Below are positions 1-8,465 of a stretch of 64,000 nucleotides of DNA, piece after piece. The DNA is taken from NCBI GenBank assembly GCA_031547885.1, contig JAVBRO010000020.1, positions 1 through 64,000 of the forward strand. The letters are read 5' to 3'. Each line of letters opens with the position of its first letter. Within the stretch, counting starts at the first letter, position 1. The translations under genes were made by a program, and so were the position numbers. Under the pieces are notes generated by a model. That model searched no databases. It was given only the letters and a program-made list of their open reading frames with translations, and had not been told where the DNA came from. The stretch comes from UBA940 sp031547885. Lineage in GTDB: Bacteria; Bacteroidota; Bacteroidia; Bacteroidales; Rikenellaceae.

Positions 1-238
1 CGCGATATAGGTCTTCACTAATACTTTTTACGGTTACTAAACGGTCATTCAATTTATGTAAAACAACAATATAACCGATTATCCCCGCAAAGCTAAATCC
101 TTTTCAATCACCTAACAATACGCACTTTACCGAACGCTTACCCTGAAACCATCCACGAAGATCGCATATCCGAAGGGTCGCGGGGAACTGCGGCAGACAG
201 CTGAATTTCTCGCCGGATATATAAAGCTGCATACGGGA
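1..238. other. AT-rich left edge and truncated 5' part of the GH20 frame
   Basis: Positions 1-115 are AT-rich and I see no gene, RNA or clear promoter. From 116 onward the reading frame of the downstream GH20 gene is open (stop TAA at 113-115). Its translation (ALYRTLTLKPSTKIAYPKG...) looks like genuine GH20 N-terminal-domain sequence. There is no ATG, GTG or TTG in frame between 116 and 238, so the homology begins abruptly without a start codon or signal peptide. Confidence 0.7.
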
Positions 239-1645
239 ATGGACCTGCAGGTCACCGATGCCGTCAGCGGCAGTAATGTAATTTATCTCACCACTGGATA
301 CGGGTCTGAAACCAAAGAGGCATACCGTATCGATGTGTCGAAAGAGAGGGTGGTGGTCGACGGCGCTTCCGAAGACGGATTGTTTTACGGGGTGCAGACT
401 GTGAGGAAGGCGATACCCGTCGTTTCAAAAGGCGGCAGGGTGGTGCTGCCCGGTGTGGAAATATGCGATTACCCGAGATTCGGGTACAGGGGGATGCATT
501 TCGACACGGCGCGTCATTACTTTCCGGTGGAGTTCATCAAACGATATCTGGACATAATGGCGCTCCATAATATCAACACTTTCCACTGGCACCTTACGGA
601 CGACCAGGGGTGGCGCATCGAGATAAAATCGTGGCCGCTGTTGACCGAACTCGGGTCGGTGCGCAAAGAGACCTTGGTGGGACACAATAGAGATGAGCCG
701 CAGGTGTTCGATGGGACTCCGTACGGCGGATTCTACACGCAGGACGAGATCAGGGAAGTGGTCGCGTATGCCGCAGACCGGCATATAGATGTGATCCCAG
801 AGATCGACCTTCCGGGGCATATGCTTGCAGCCATGCATGCCTATCCCGAACTGGGCTGCACGGGCGGGCCTTATGAGGTTGCCACTAAATGGGGGGTGTT
901 CGAAGACGTGCTATGTCCGGGCAACGAACGGACGTTCGAATTCCTGGAAGACGTCTTCGATGAGATAACAGAGCTTTTTCCCTACGAATACATACATATC
1001 GGCGGGGACGAATGTCCGAAAACAAGGTGGGAAAATTGTCCGAGATGCCAGGCAAGGATAAAAGCCGAGAATATCAACGGCGACGAACGCCACACTGCCG
1101 AACAGGCGCTGCAGAGCTACTGCATGTCGCGGATGGAAAAATATCTGAACGGAAAAGGACGTACGATCATCTGCTGGGACGAGATCCTGGAAGGAACGGT
1201 CGTCCCGAATGCCGTAATAATGTCATGGCGCGGCGTCGAGGGAGGGCGAGAAGCCGCTCGTTTAGAACATGACGTTATTATGGCGCCGTTCAGGTATTTA
1301 TACTTCGATTATGCCCAGTCCGACGGTCCCGGCGAACCGCTCTCAATGAAAGCCCTCGTGCCGCTGGAAAAGGTCTATCGCTTCGAGCCTGTCCCGGAAG
1401 GATTGACAGACGGGCAAAAGGATCATATAATGGGTGTGCAGGCCAATATGTGGGCCGAGTACCTGACCGGCGGCGAGAAGGTGGAATATATGCTCATGCC
1501 GCGCATAGACGCCCTGTCGGAGATACAGTGGCTCGAAACCGGAAAGAAAAACTACGAAAGGTTCACCGCCCGTCTGGAACGCATGGCAAAACTGTATGAC
1601 CTGTACGGTTATACATATGCGAAACACGTGTTTGATGAGGGATAA
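239..1645 (+). CDS. GH20 beta-N-acetylhexosaminidase, 5'-truncated
   Basis: Family GH20 enzymes release terminal beta-linked GlcNAc or GalNAc by substrate-assisted catalysis. The catalytic pair is visible in HIGGDE (D257-E258 counted from this start), with the DDQGWR segment near residue 121 and a Trp-rich barrel end (MWAEYL). The N-terminal GH20b domain is only partly present: in-frame homology continues upstream to about 116, but there is no standard start codon before 239. The usual signal peptide and first strand are missing, so the product would be cytoplasmic or the gene is dead. It overlaps the GH16 gene by 11 bases and faces PUL 1, whose sulfatases and peptidases suggest a host-glycan substrate. 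Family assignment is firm; functionality is doubtful. Confidence 0.85.
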   Translation: MDLQVTDAVSGSNVIYLTTGYGSETKEAYRIDVSKERVVVDGASEDGLFYGVQTVRKAIPVVSKGGRVVLPGVEICDYPRFGYRGMHFDTARHYFPVEFIKRYLDIMALHNINTFHWHLTDDQGWRIEIKSWPLLTELGSVRKETLVGHNRDEPQVFDGTPYGGFYTQDEIREVVAYAADRHIDVIPEIDLPGHMLAAMHAYPELGCTGGPYEVATKWGVFEDVLCPGNERTFEFLEDVFDEITELFPYEYIHIGGDECPKTRWENCPRCQARIKAENINGDERHTAEQALQSYCMSRMEKYLNGKGRTIICWDEILEGTVVPNAVIMSWRGVEGGREAARLEHDVIMAPFRYLYFDYAQSDGPGEPLSMKALVPLEKVYRFEPVPEGLTDGQKDHIMGVQANMWAEYLTGGEKVEYMLMPRIDALSEIQWLETGKKNYERFTARLERMAKLYDLYGYTYAKHVFDEG

Positions 1646-2450
1646 TGTGAAAAGGAAAAGATTTGTATTCCTGTTCGCGGCGCTGTTCCATGTGATATGC
1701 GCAGGGGGTTATTGCAGCGCCCAGGAGCGCGGGTTGATATTTTCGGACGAGTTTTCAGGCGGGGAGATAGATACTTCCGTCTGGTCGCTCTCCAGGAAAG
1801 CCCGTTCCAACTGGGCGTGCTGCCTGTCCGACGATCCGGGGGGAATCGTCGTTCAGGACGGACTTCTGTCGCTTCGGGCGGTCTGGGATTATGAACAGAA
1901 CCGCCCTGTCACATGGGGTCTGGAATCACGCGGCAAATTCAGTTTCGACTACGGAGAGATAGAGGTCAGGGCCAGGTTCACGCAGGCAGGCAAAGGGGCG
2001 TGGCCCGCGATATGGCTCATGCCGCAAAATCCGGCCGCGACGTGGCCTGCCTGCGGCGAGATCGACATCATGGAACGCATCGACGACGATCGGGAAGTAT
2101 GGCAGACGGTCCACATGTCGCCCGAGAACGCGGACCGCAAGAATCTTGTCGTCCGCGTGCAGTACGACACGCTCATAGACCCCTACGGTTTCAACATATA
2201 CGGCGTGAAAAAGATGCCGGGCCGGCTGGAGTTTACGGTGAACGGCCGCACCACGCTTGTTATAGACCGAGACAGTCTGCCAGGCGCGCAATGGCCTTTC
2301 GAGGGTGAATGGTATATAATCCTCAACCACGCCTGCGCGGACACCGGGGAGTCGGGACGCGAATGGTGGCCGGAAACCGTCGACGACCCGGCCGCACTGC
2401 CGTACCGGATGGATATCGATTATGTGAGGGTGTATGAGCTGAGCGAATAA
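1635..2450 (+). CDS. GH16 endo-glycosidase, secreted
   Basis: A 271-residue protein with a hydrophobic signal peptide (residues about 9-29) and one GH16 beta-jelly-roll domain. The GH16 signature EIDIME is at residues 142-147, with E142 as nucleophile, D144 as helper and E147 as acid/base. The extra Met gives the laminarinase-type beta-bulge form. GH16 enzymes cut internal beta-1,3 or beta-1,4 linkages in laminarin, agar, keratan sulfate or mucin O-glycans. Beside sulfatases, GH20 and M60-like peptidases, an endo-beta-galactosidase acting on poly-LacNAc is a reasonable guess. ATG at 1635 overlaps the GH20 stop; GTG at 1647 (VKRKRFVF...) is an equally good signal-peptide start. Substrate is inferred only from context. 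Confidence 0.88.
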   Translation: MRDNVKRKRFVFLFAALFHVICAGGYCSAQERGLIFSDEFSGGEIDTSVWSLSRKARSNWACCLSDDPGGIVVQDGLLSLRAVWDYEQNRPVTWGLESRGKFSFDYGEIEVRARFTQAGKGAWPAIWLMPQNPAATWPACGEIDIMERIDDDREVWQTVHMSPENADRKNLVVRVQYDTLIDPYGFNIYGVKKMPGRLEFTVNGRTTLVIDRDSLPGAQWPFEGEWYIILNHACADTGESGREWWPETVDDPAALPYRMDIDYVRVYELSE

Positions 2451-2703
2451 TGGCCGAACCACGATGAAGAATCTCGAGGGTAAGATAGGATGTCTGCTGG
2501 CACTTGCGGCCCGAGCAGGGCGTGCCTGATGGCGGGCAAGTTCAGCCACAAGAACGTATTACAGCATTTTAGGATATAAGCGTATAGTTCGTTTCGAATT
2601 AGTTGAATTAGTATAAGATGCTATCCTTGTGCTATATTGAAATACACCGCATTTCGAACTGACACAAAACCAGCAATTTTCTATAAAATATCGAATATCT
2701 TGT
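2451..2703. other. Intergenic gap between convergent GH16 and HTCS genes; possible signal-peptide remnant
   Basis: Just after the GH16 stop, a short frame at 2464-2529 (+) reads MKNLEGKIGCLLALAARAGRA then stop. It resembles the start of a signal peptide followed by decay. The rest (about 2540-2703) is AT-rich. I see no strong hairpin with a T-run, so the terminators of the two convergent transcripts are not evident. Confidence 0.4.
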
Positions 2704-5700
2704 TCATCCCTTGATTTTTCCCGATAGCCTTATTTTCCGGTATTGGTTGATATATTCCGACGGCTTCATGTAGTATTGTTCCTGGAAACACCTGGCAAAG
2801 TATGGTGCTGTGTTGAAGCCGCACCTGTACATTACCTCCGAAATATTCAGGTTAGTATCCTGAAATAACTGGGCGGCCCTTTTGATACGGATCGTGCGGA
2901 CAAATTCATTGACATTCTGCCCGGTAAGCGACTTCAATCTGCGGTAAAGCTGGTAATGCGGAATATCGAGTTTCTGGCAGATGACATCTACTTTAAGTTC
3001 CGAATTATCTATATTTTCCTCGACTACAGCGACCAGGTCGGCAATGAGCTGGTCGTCTTCTGATTCGATGATTATATTTTTGGGCGACTCCAGGGCCATG
3101 CGTTTATAGTGCTCCCGCAGCAGTTGCCTTGACTCCAATAGTTTCGCCGCACGCATTTTCAGCATGCGGGTCGTGAAAGGTTTTACTATATAATCGTCGG
3201 CTCCGTATTTGAATCCTTCGATAACGCTCTCCTCATCGGTCTTTGCGGTAAGCAGTATTACCGGCGTGCGGCTGTCGAATTCGGTCTTTATCTTACGGCA
3301 AAGCTCTATGCCGTCCGTTTCACCGGGCATCATTATGTCGGAAATCACAAGGTCCGGATTGTATTTCAGAACTTTTTGCCATCCTTCCCCGCCGTTCACG
3401 GCCGTAATTATCTCGTAGTTTTGTTCGAGGTTTGCGGCAATATAACAGTTCATTTCTTCATTATCTTCCACGATCAGGATTCTCGGCCGGCCGGTTACAG
3501 CACTGTTGTCGGAAACATCCTCTTTCATGTCATCGCAGTTGAGTTCTTCCGGCATTATTTCCGCCGCCTGGCTATCCGGGACGGCAACCGGTATGAATAT
3601 CGTGAATTCGGAACCATGGTCTGGTGCACTGACAAGCCCGATGCGCCCGTTATGCAGATCCACGAACTCTTTGCTCAGCACCAGGCCGATGCCTGTTCCT
3701 TCCGCACTGTTGACGCTTTTACGGCTTCCCTGATAGAACCTCTCGAATATGAAAGGCTGTTCGTCGGGGTCTATTCCTGTGCCGTTGTCCTTCACCGACA
3801 GCATGAAATACTGTTTCCCATAGATTTCCGAAAGGTCGAGCGAGAGCGATATTTCCCCTCGGTCGGGCGTGAATTTGAAAGCGTTCGATATGAGGTTATA
3901 CACCGTTTTTTCGATCTTGTCGCGGTCGAACATGGTGTAAATGTGCTTGGGGCGGCATTCCAGCGTGTATTTAATGTTCCGCATTCGGGCATTGTCGGCA
4001 AACAGTTTGAAAATATCGTGCAGGAAGGGAACCACATCGCCGTAATATAGCTCCAGTTTCATCATCCGGTATTCCACCTTACGGAAGTCCATTATCTGGT
4101 TCACAAGGCGCAGAAGCCTTTCCCCGTTGGCTTTCATTATCGAAAGTATGTCCCTGTGCCGTTTGTCCCCGGTCTCGGACAGGACCTGGTCTATCGGGTC
4201 CAGCATCAGCGTCAGCGGAGTACGAAATTCGTGCGATACATTAGTAAAGAACCTTAACTTATGCTGGTTCAGTTCTTCCGCCTGCTTCCGCTCTATTTCA
4301 TGGTATTTCAACTCATTGTTAAGCCTTATTCTGGTCGCGGTCATTCTATAAAACAGATAGATGAGCGCCGCCACGATAAATGTGTAAATACAATACGACC
4401 ACCATGAAGCCCACCATGGATGGTCTATGGTGATATCGAGTATGCGGGCATTCTCGCTTTCGACATCCGAATTATAGGACCCGTGCAGCATGAACCTGTA
4501 TTTTCCCGGCGGGATATTAGTATACGAGGCCACGTTATTGCCATTGCTGTTGGTGTTCCACCCTTTGTCGAAACCCTCGAGCATATACACATAGGTATTG
4601 CCCTGGGGGTATTCGTAATCCAGCAGTGAGAAATGTATTTTGAAGCTCCTTTCGGTATGGGCCAGCCTGACAGCATCCGACAGCGTGATGTCCTGTTCGA
4701 GAGAATGTTTCCTGTCTCTGCCGCCAGCTTCTATATCCTTGTCGTTTACCAGGAAACGGGTGATGTATAACGGCTGGTCATGCCGTTCATTATGTTTTAT
4801 GGAAGCAGGGTCGAAGAAAAGGAATTCCCCCTTCCCGCCGAAATAGAGGTTATTGCCGGCATCCCTGAAACAGCTGCGGCTGATAATGTGACGCAGGTTG
4901 AAATCGTTCTTAACCCTGAAAAAATCGGTCACGCCGTCCTTTTTGCCATATTTCAGAAGACCTTGCGGGGTCGCCAGCCACAGGTTGCCGTCCTTGTCTT
5001 CTTCTACCGTGCCGATAGCCGTGTCGGTATAATTGCCGAGGTTGACTTTGACAAGAGAGTCCAGCCTGTTGTCGTATTTATACAAGCCCCTGTTCGTACT
5101 GATGTAAACCGCCCTTTCGGCAGATAGGTGTAAATTTGTAATCCCGTCCCCATGCCCGATAAGTCCGTTGATACCTCCGGGGCCGAATCCCTCGAGTTCG
5201 TCTGAATCCGCATCGTAGCGGAACACTTCCCCCTGGTATGTCATTGCCCAGATGTTGTCGTCGGCGTCAATATTAAGTTGCCATGTGGTCGAGTGGTGGG
5301 AATAGAGCGGATGAACGAGATTATAAAGCCTGTATTCGTAATTCGACAATCTCCCCGATGCGGTTCTGTACGGCTTTATCCGGCACAATCCGTAATCGCT
5401 GGCGCATACCCATATGTTGCCTTTCGAGTCCTCCAAAAGCGAAGGGGTGAACCTGGTCGCAAGAGGATCGTTCCTGAGCTCTACTTTAACGAATGTGTGC
5501 GCTCCTTTTTCAAGGTAATGCAATCCATTGTCGGTGCCCGCCCACAGGATTCCGGAGTTGTCCATGTGCAGTGTCCTCACGATGCTGTGCGTCAGCCCGC
5601 GAAGATACTGTTCAGGATTCAGGGCGAGCGTCGCGTTGTCTGGTGTTTTGAGTACACCATCGTATGTCGCCAGCCATATATTTCCTTCACTGTCGCGGAT

Positions 5701-6816
5701 CAGGTTGTTGATCATGGGTTGATTCACAACGCCGTCCACTCCCTGCACCACCTGTGTCACATTAAAACGGTGGCGGCGGGAATTGACATAAGACACCCCG
5801 AAGTCGGTGCCGAACCACACTATCCCGCTATTCTCACGGTATATGGAACGTACCGCATCGTTTGACACCGATTTGGAGTCGATTATGCTGTGCCGGTAGC
5901 AATTTACCAGGCCGTTTTGGCGGTTAAGTGTATATAGCCCCTGGTCGGTCCCGAAGACTATGGTGGAGTCGGGCAGGAAATCGAGGCTCCGGATGCGGTT
6001 GTTAAGCATTGCAGAGATGGTCTCTCTGCGGAAGGTCATTACGCTGTGGCCAGCGCTGTAATCGTATTTATGCAGTCCTGTTTCAGATCCCACCCACAGG
6101 ATACCGCTGTCAACCGGATCTATCAGAAGTGAGAGTATAAGGTTGTTGTGGGGGTCCCCGGCCATTTTGACGCGAAGATCCTTACGGTACAGTTTCTTCT
6201 CGTCGAAAACGTATTTATACAAGCCGTTAGAGGTCCCTATCCAAATATTGCCGTCCGTATCTTCCGCCAGCGAACGTATCTCGTTTTCATAATTAGTCGC
6301 TGCATAGTCGCCGAAAGAGAGGTATCTGGCCTCGCCGGTATCCGGAGCAATGTAATACAGCCCCGACGAGCTCCCGGCCCAGACCAGTCCGCGCGAATCT
6401 TCCAGCAGCACGAGAAATCCGAGTTGGGCTAATTCCGGGAATTTATCCGGAACTATCTGCGTAAACGTTTCGAGTTTCTTGTCGTAAATATTCAACCCTC
6501 TGGCTGTGCCTATCCATAATTTGTTCTCACTTGTAAGTATAATATCATAGATAAATGACGACGACAGGGGAGACGGCATATCCGAATCGTGCCGGAAAAC
6601 TCTTGCTTCATGGCCGTCATAGCGGTAAAGCCCCGCCGTAGTGCCGAACCATATGAACCCCATGTCATCCTGCACGATGGAATTTATACGCCTGTTGGAA
6701 AGCCCCAGATTTACAGACAGGGATTCAAAATAAAGTCTTTCCTGTCCCTGGGTACTGCCTGCGCACATTAGCAGAAAGAGCAGAACAGTTATGTTTCTTA
6801 TCGTTTTCAAAGACAT
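2704..6816 (-). CDS. Hybrid two-component system (HTCS) regulator of PUL 1
   Basis: A 1370-residue single-chain sensor and regulator. Order: signal peptide (1-24); a periplasmic sensor built of repeated Reg_prop beta-propeller blades (repeats of the W-x-G-T/A-x-x-G-L type) to about 700; a Y_Y_Y domain (about 730-800); one membrane helix (about 805-825); histidine kinase with phospho-acceptor H862 in VSHEFRTPL; an HATPase (about 966-1076, N-box NLISNAFK, GTGIGL); a receiver domain (about 1111-1216) with acceptor D1160 in VISDIMMP; and an AraC-type HTH (about 1266-1361). Such proteins bind a glycan breakdown product in the periplasm and switch on their PUL. It lies 47 bases after the sulfatase gene and is probably the last gene of the PUL 1 operon. 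Ligand unknown. Confidence 0.95.
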   Translation of the reverse strand: MSLKTIRNITVLLFLLMCAGSTQGQERLYFESLSVNLGLSNRRINSIVQDDMGFIWFGTTAGLYRYDGHEARVFRHDSDMPSPLSSSFIYDIILTSENKLWIGTARGLNIYDKKLETFTQIVPDKFPELAQLGFLVLLEDSRGLVWAGSSSGLYYIAPDTGEARYLSFGDYAATNYENEIRSLAEDTDGNIWIGTSNGLYKYVFDEKKLYRKDLRVKMAGDPHNNLILSLLIDPVDSGILWVGSETGLHKYDYSAGHSVMTFRRETISAMLNNRIRSLDFLPDSTIVFGTDQGLYTLNRQNGLVNCYRHSIIDSKSVSNDAVRSIYRENSGIVWFGTDFGVSYVNSRRHRFNVTQVVQGVDGVVNQPMINNLIRDSEGNIWLATYDGVLKTPDNATLALNPEQYLRGLTHSIVRTLHMDNSGILWAGTDNGLHYLEKGAHTFVKVELRNDPLATRFTPSLLEDSKGNIWVCASDYGLCRIKPYRTASGRLSNYEYRLYNLVHPLYSHHSTTWQLNIDADDNIWAMTYQGEVFRYDADSDELEGFGPGGINGLIGHGDGITNLHLSAERAVYISTNRGLYKYDNRLDSLVKVNLGNYTDTAIGTVEEDKDGNLWLATPQGLLKYGKKDGVTDFFRVKNDFNLRHIISRSCFRDAGNNLYFGGKGEFLFFDPASIKHNERHDQPLYITRFLVNDKDIEAGGRDRKHSLEQDITLSDAVRLAHTERSFKIHFSLLDYEYPQGNTYVYMLEGFDKGWNTNSNGNNVASYTNIPPGKYRFMLHGSYNSDVESENARILDITIDHPWWASWWSYCIYTFIVAALIYLFYRMTATRIRLNNELKYHEIERKQAEELNQHKLRFFTNVSHEFRTPLTLMLDPIDQVLSETGDKRHRDILSIMKANGERLLRLVNQIMDFRKVEYRMMKLELYYGDVVPFLHDIFKLFADNARMRNIKYTLECRPKHIYTMFDRDKIEKTVYNLISNAFKFTPDRGEISLSLDLSEIYGKQYFMLSVKDNGTGIDPDEQPFIFERFYQGSRKSVNSAEGTGIGLVLSKEFVDLHNGRIGLVSAPDHGSEFTIFIPVAVPDSQAAEIMPEELNCDDMKEDVSDNSAVTGRPRILIVEDNEEMNCYIAANLEQNYEIITAVNGGEGWQKVLKYNPDLVISDIMMPGETDGIELCRKIKTEFDSRTPVILLTAKTDEESVIEGFKYGADDYIVKPFTTRMLKMRAAKLLESRQLLREHYKRMALESPKNIIIESEDDQLIADLVAVVEENIDNSELKVDVICQKLDIPHYQLYRRLKSLTGQNVNEFVRTIRIKRAAQLFQDTNLNISEVMYRCGFNTAPYFARCFQEQYYMKPSEYINQYRKIRLSGKIKG

Positions 6817-6863
6817 TGCGATTAATGCCTAATGTACGGATTATTTTCCGGATTTCATTCACG

Positions 6864-8450
6864 CTACGGCTTTGGCGGCAGCCCCACTTTTTTTCCGCCG
6901 GCTTTGTATTTCATTTCCAATGGTTTGGATTTACGCAGCCAACGGCACAGATCCCGGTGCATTTCGCGCGCGATCGCAAGGTGGCGGTCCGTCTGGTCGC
7001 CGGCAAGAAGTTCGTTCTCTTCCGACAGGTCATCCGACAGGCAGTACAGTTCGTATTTGTCGTATTCATAGGAATATCTCAACTTATACCTTTTATCACC
7101 TATCTTTTTGTTTATGAGAGACGAAGGCTCCAGACGATTATCGAGATAACCGGGAAAATGCCAGAACAACGATTCGCGGCCTGGTTCTGTTTCCCTTCCC
7201 GTAAGCAATCCCCATATGGAAACCCCGTCCACCTCTTTCCCGACAGGCTGCCCCGCTATTTCGGCCAGAGTGGGCAGGTAGTCTATAACATGGACAGGTT
7301 CTTCCGATACGGCAGGCAGGATAACCCCGGGATATCTTACCGTCAGCGGGACCCTGATCCCACCTTCGTAGAGCGTGCCTTTCATGGCCCGCAGCGGACT
7401 GTTCGAATGTGCCCCCGGGGCACCCCCGTTATCGCTCGAAAAGATCACGATGGTTTCCCCTGCAATTGAGTCCGAGTTATCGCCATCCCCGTCAGGATCG
7501 TCCAGGGCGGCCAGTATGCGCCCCACGGTCTGGTCGAGCTGTTCCGTGAGCGCCGCGTATTTGTAATTGGTGTGCCTCTCGTCCAGATCCGTCCGCCCCC
7601 TGTATTTCTCGTACATGTCTTCGCGGCTCTCTATCACCGAATGGATGGCATGGAAACAGACCCACATGCAGAACGGTTTGTCGCGTCCGGCTTCCGCCAG
7701 CCTGTCCGTGACACAATCCCCTATGGCATCGGTAAGGTGTTTGGGTGTTCCTGCGAGCTGTGCCGGATCGTTGCCGTTTGCGAACGGCATAAGTTTTTTT
7801 TCGATATATTCCGCGGTATACGGGACGGCGTAGCTGTCGTATTTTTCGCTGTCGAATATCCATTTGCCCTCTTTATTCTGCAGGGCGAAATAATTGCTCT
7901 GTTCGCCTTCCGACTTTACGACCCGATAACACGAATAGTCGTGATTGAACCCGTGGTCTTTGTCGAGGTCGCCGTCCCAGCCGTGGACTTTTCCGAAAAT
8001 ATATGTATCGTAACCTGCGTTGCGCAGCATTTCGGCAAAGGTCGTCGTTGACGGGGAGATGCTTTCGCCTCCCTGGTCCGGCGGGATTATCCTCGCATCC
8101 TCTTCCGATATGCCTTTGGGAGAGTACCTGTCGAGTCCGAAAACGTTGTACACGCCGTTGCTGTTGGCATACATTCCGGTCAGCAGTGCGGCCCTTGTGG
8201 GTGCGCTGTTCTGCTGTGTATATGCCGTCGTGAATGTCATGCCCTGAAGCGCAAGCCTGTCGATGTTCGGGGTCTGGTGATTGCGCGAACCATGCCCCAT
8301 CGTCATCACGGTAGATGAAACATCGTTCCATCCGAGGTCGTCCGCCGTTATTATCAGTATGTTCGGCAACTTGCCGGTAATTTCCTGCGCCGGCAGGACC
8401 GCAGGTATGACCGGCAGCGAACATGCCGTCAATATCCGTTTAATTTGCAT
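6864..8450 (-). CDS. Sulfatase S1 family, serine-type (SAPTR)
   Basis: A 528-residue exported sulfatase (signal peptide ending near PAQE, residue 23). It removes sulfate esters from sugars with a formylglycine cofactor. The modification site is S82 in N-S-A-P-T-R, so the residue converted is serine, as handled by anaerobic sulfatase-maturating enzymes. Metal ligands are seen in ADDLGWND (about 36-43) and in FSSDNGG near residue 340. The C-terminal subdomain carries the usual WKLRY-like strand (DKRYKLRY). It follows the metallopeptidase gene by 15 bases. The sugar and the sulfate position cannot be assigned from sequence alone. Confidence 0.93.
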   Translation of the reverse strand: MQIKRILTACSLPVIPAVLPAQEITGKLPNILIITADDLGWNDVSSTVMTMGHGSRNHQTPNIDRLALQGMTFTTAYTQQNSAPTRAALLTGMYANSNGVYNVFGLDRYSPKGISEEDARIIPPDQGGESISPSTTTFAEMLRNAGYDTYIFGKVHGWDGDLDKDHGFNHDYSCYRVVKSEGEQSNYFALQNKEGKWIFDSEKYDSYAVPYTAEYIEKKLMPFANGNDPAQLAGTPKHLTDAIGDCVTDRLAEAGRDKPFCMWVCFHAIHSVIESREDMYEKYRGRTDLDERHTNYKYAALTEQLDQTVGRILAALDDPDGDGDNSDSIAGETIVIFSSDNGGAPGAHSNSPLRAMKGTLYEGGIRVPLTVRYPGVILPAVSEEPVHVIDYLPTLAEIAGQPVGKEVDGVSIWGLLTGRETEPGRESLFWHFPGYLDNRLEPSSLINKKIGDKRYKLRYSYEYDKYELYCLSDDLSEENELLAGDQTDRHLAIAREMHRDLCRWLRKSKPLEMKYKAGGKKVGLPPKP

Positions 8451-8465
8451 GGGAGTTACTCTGAG

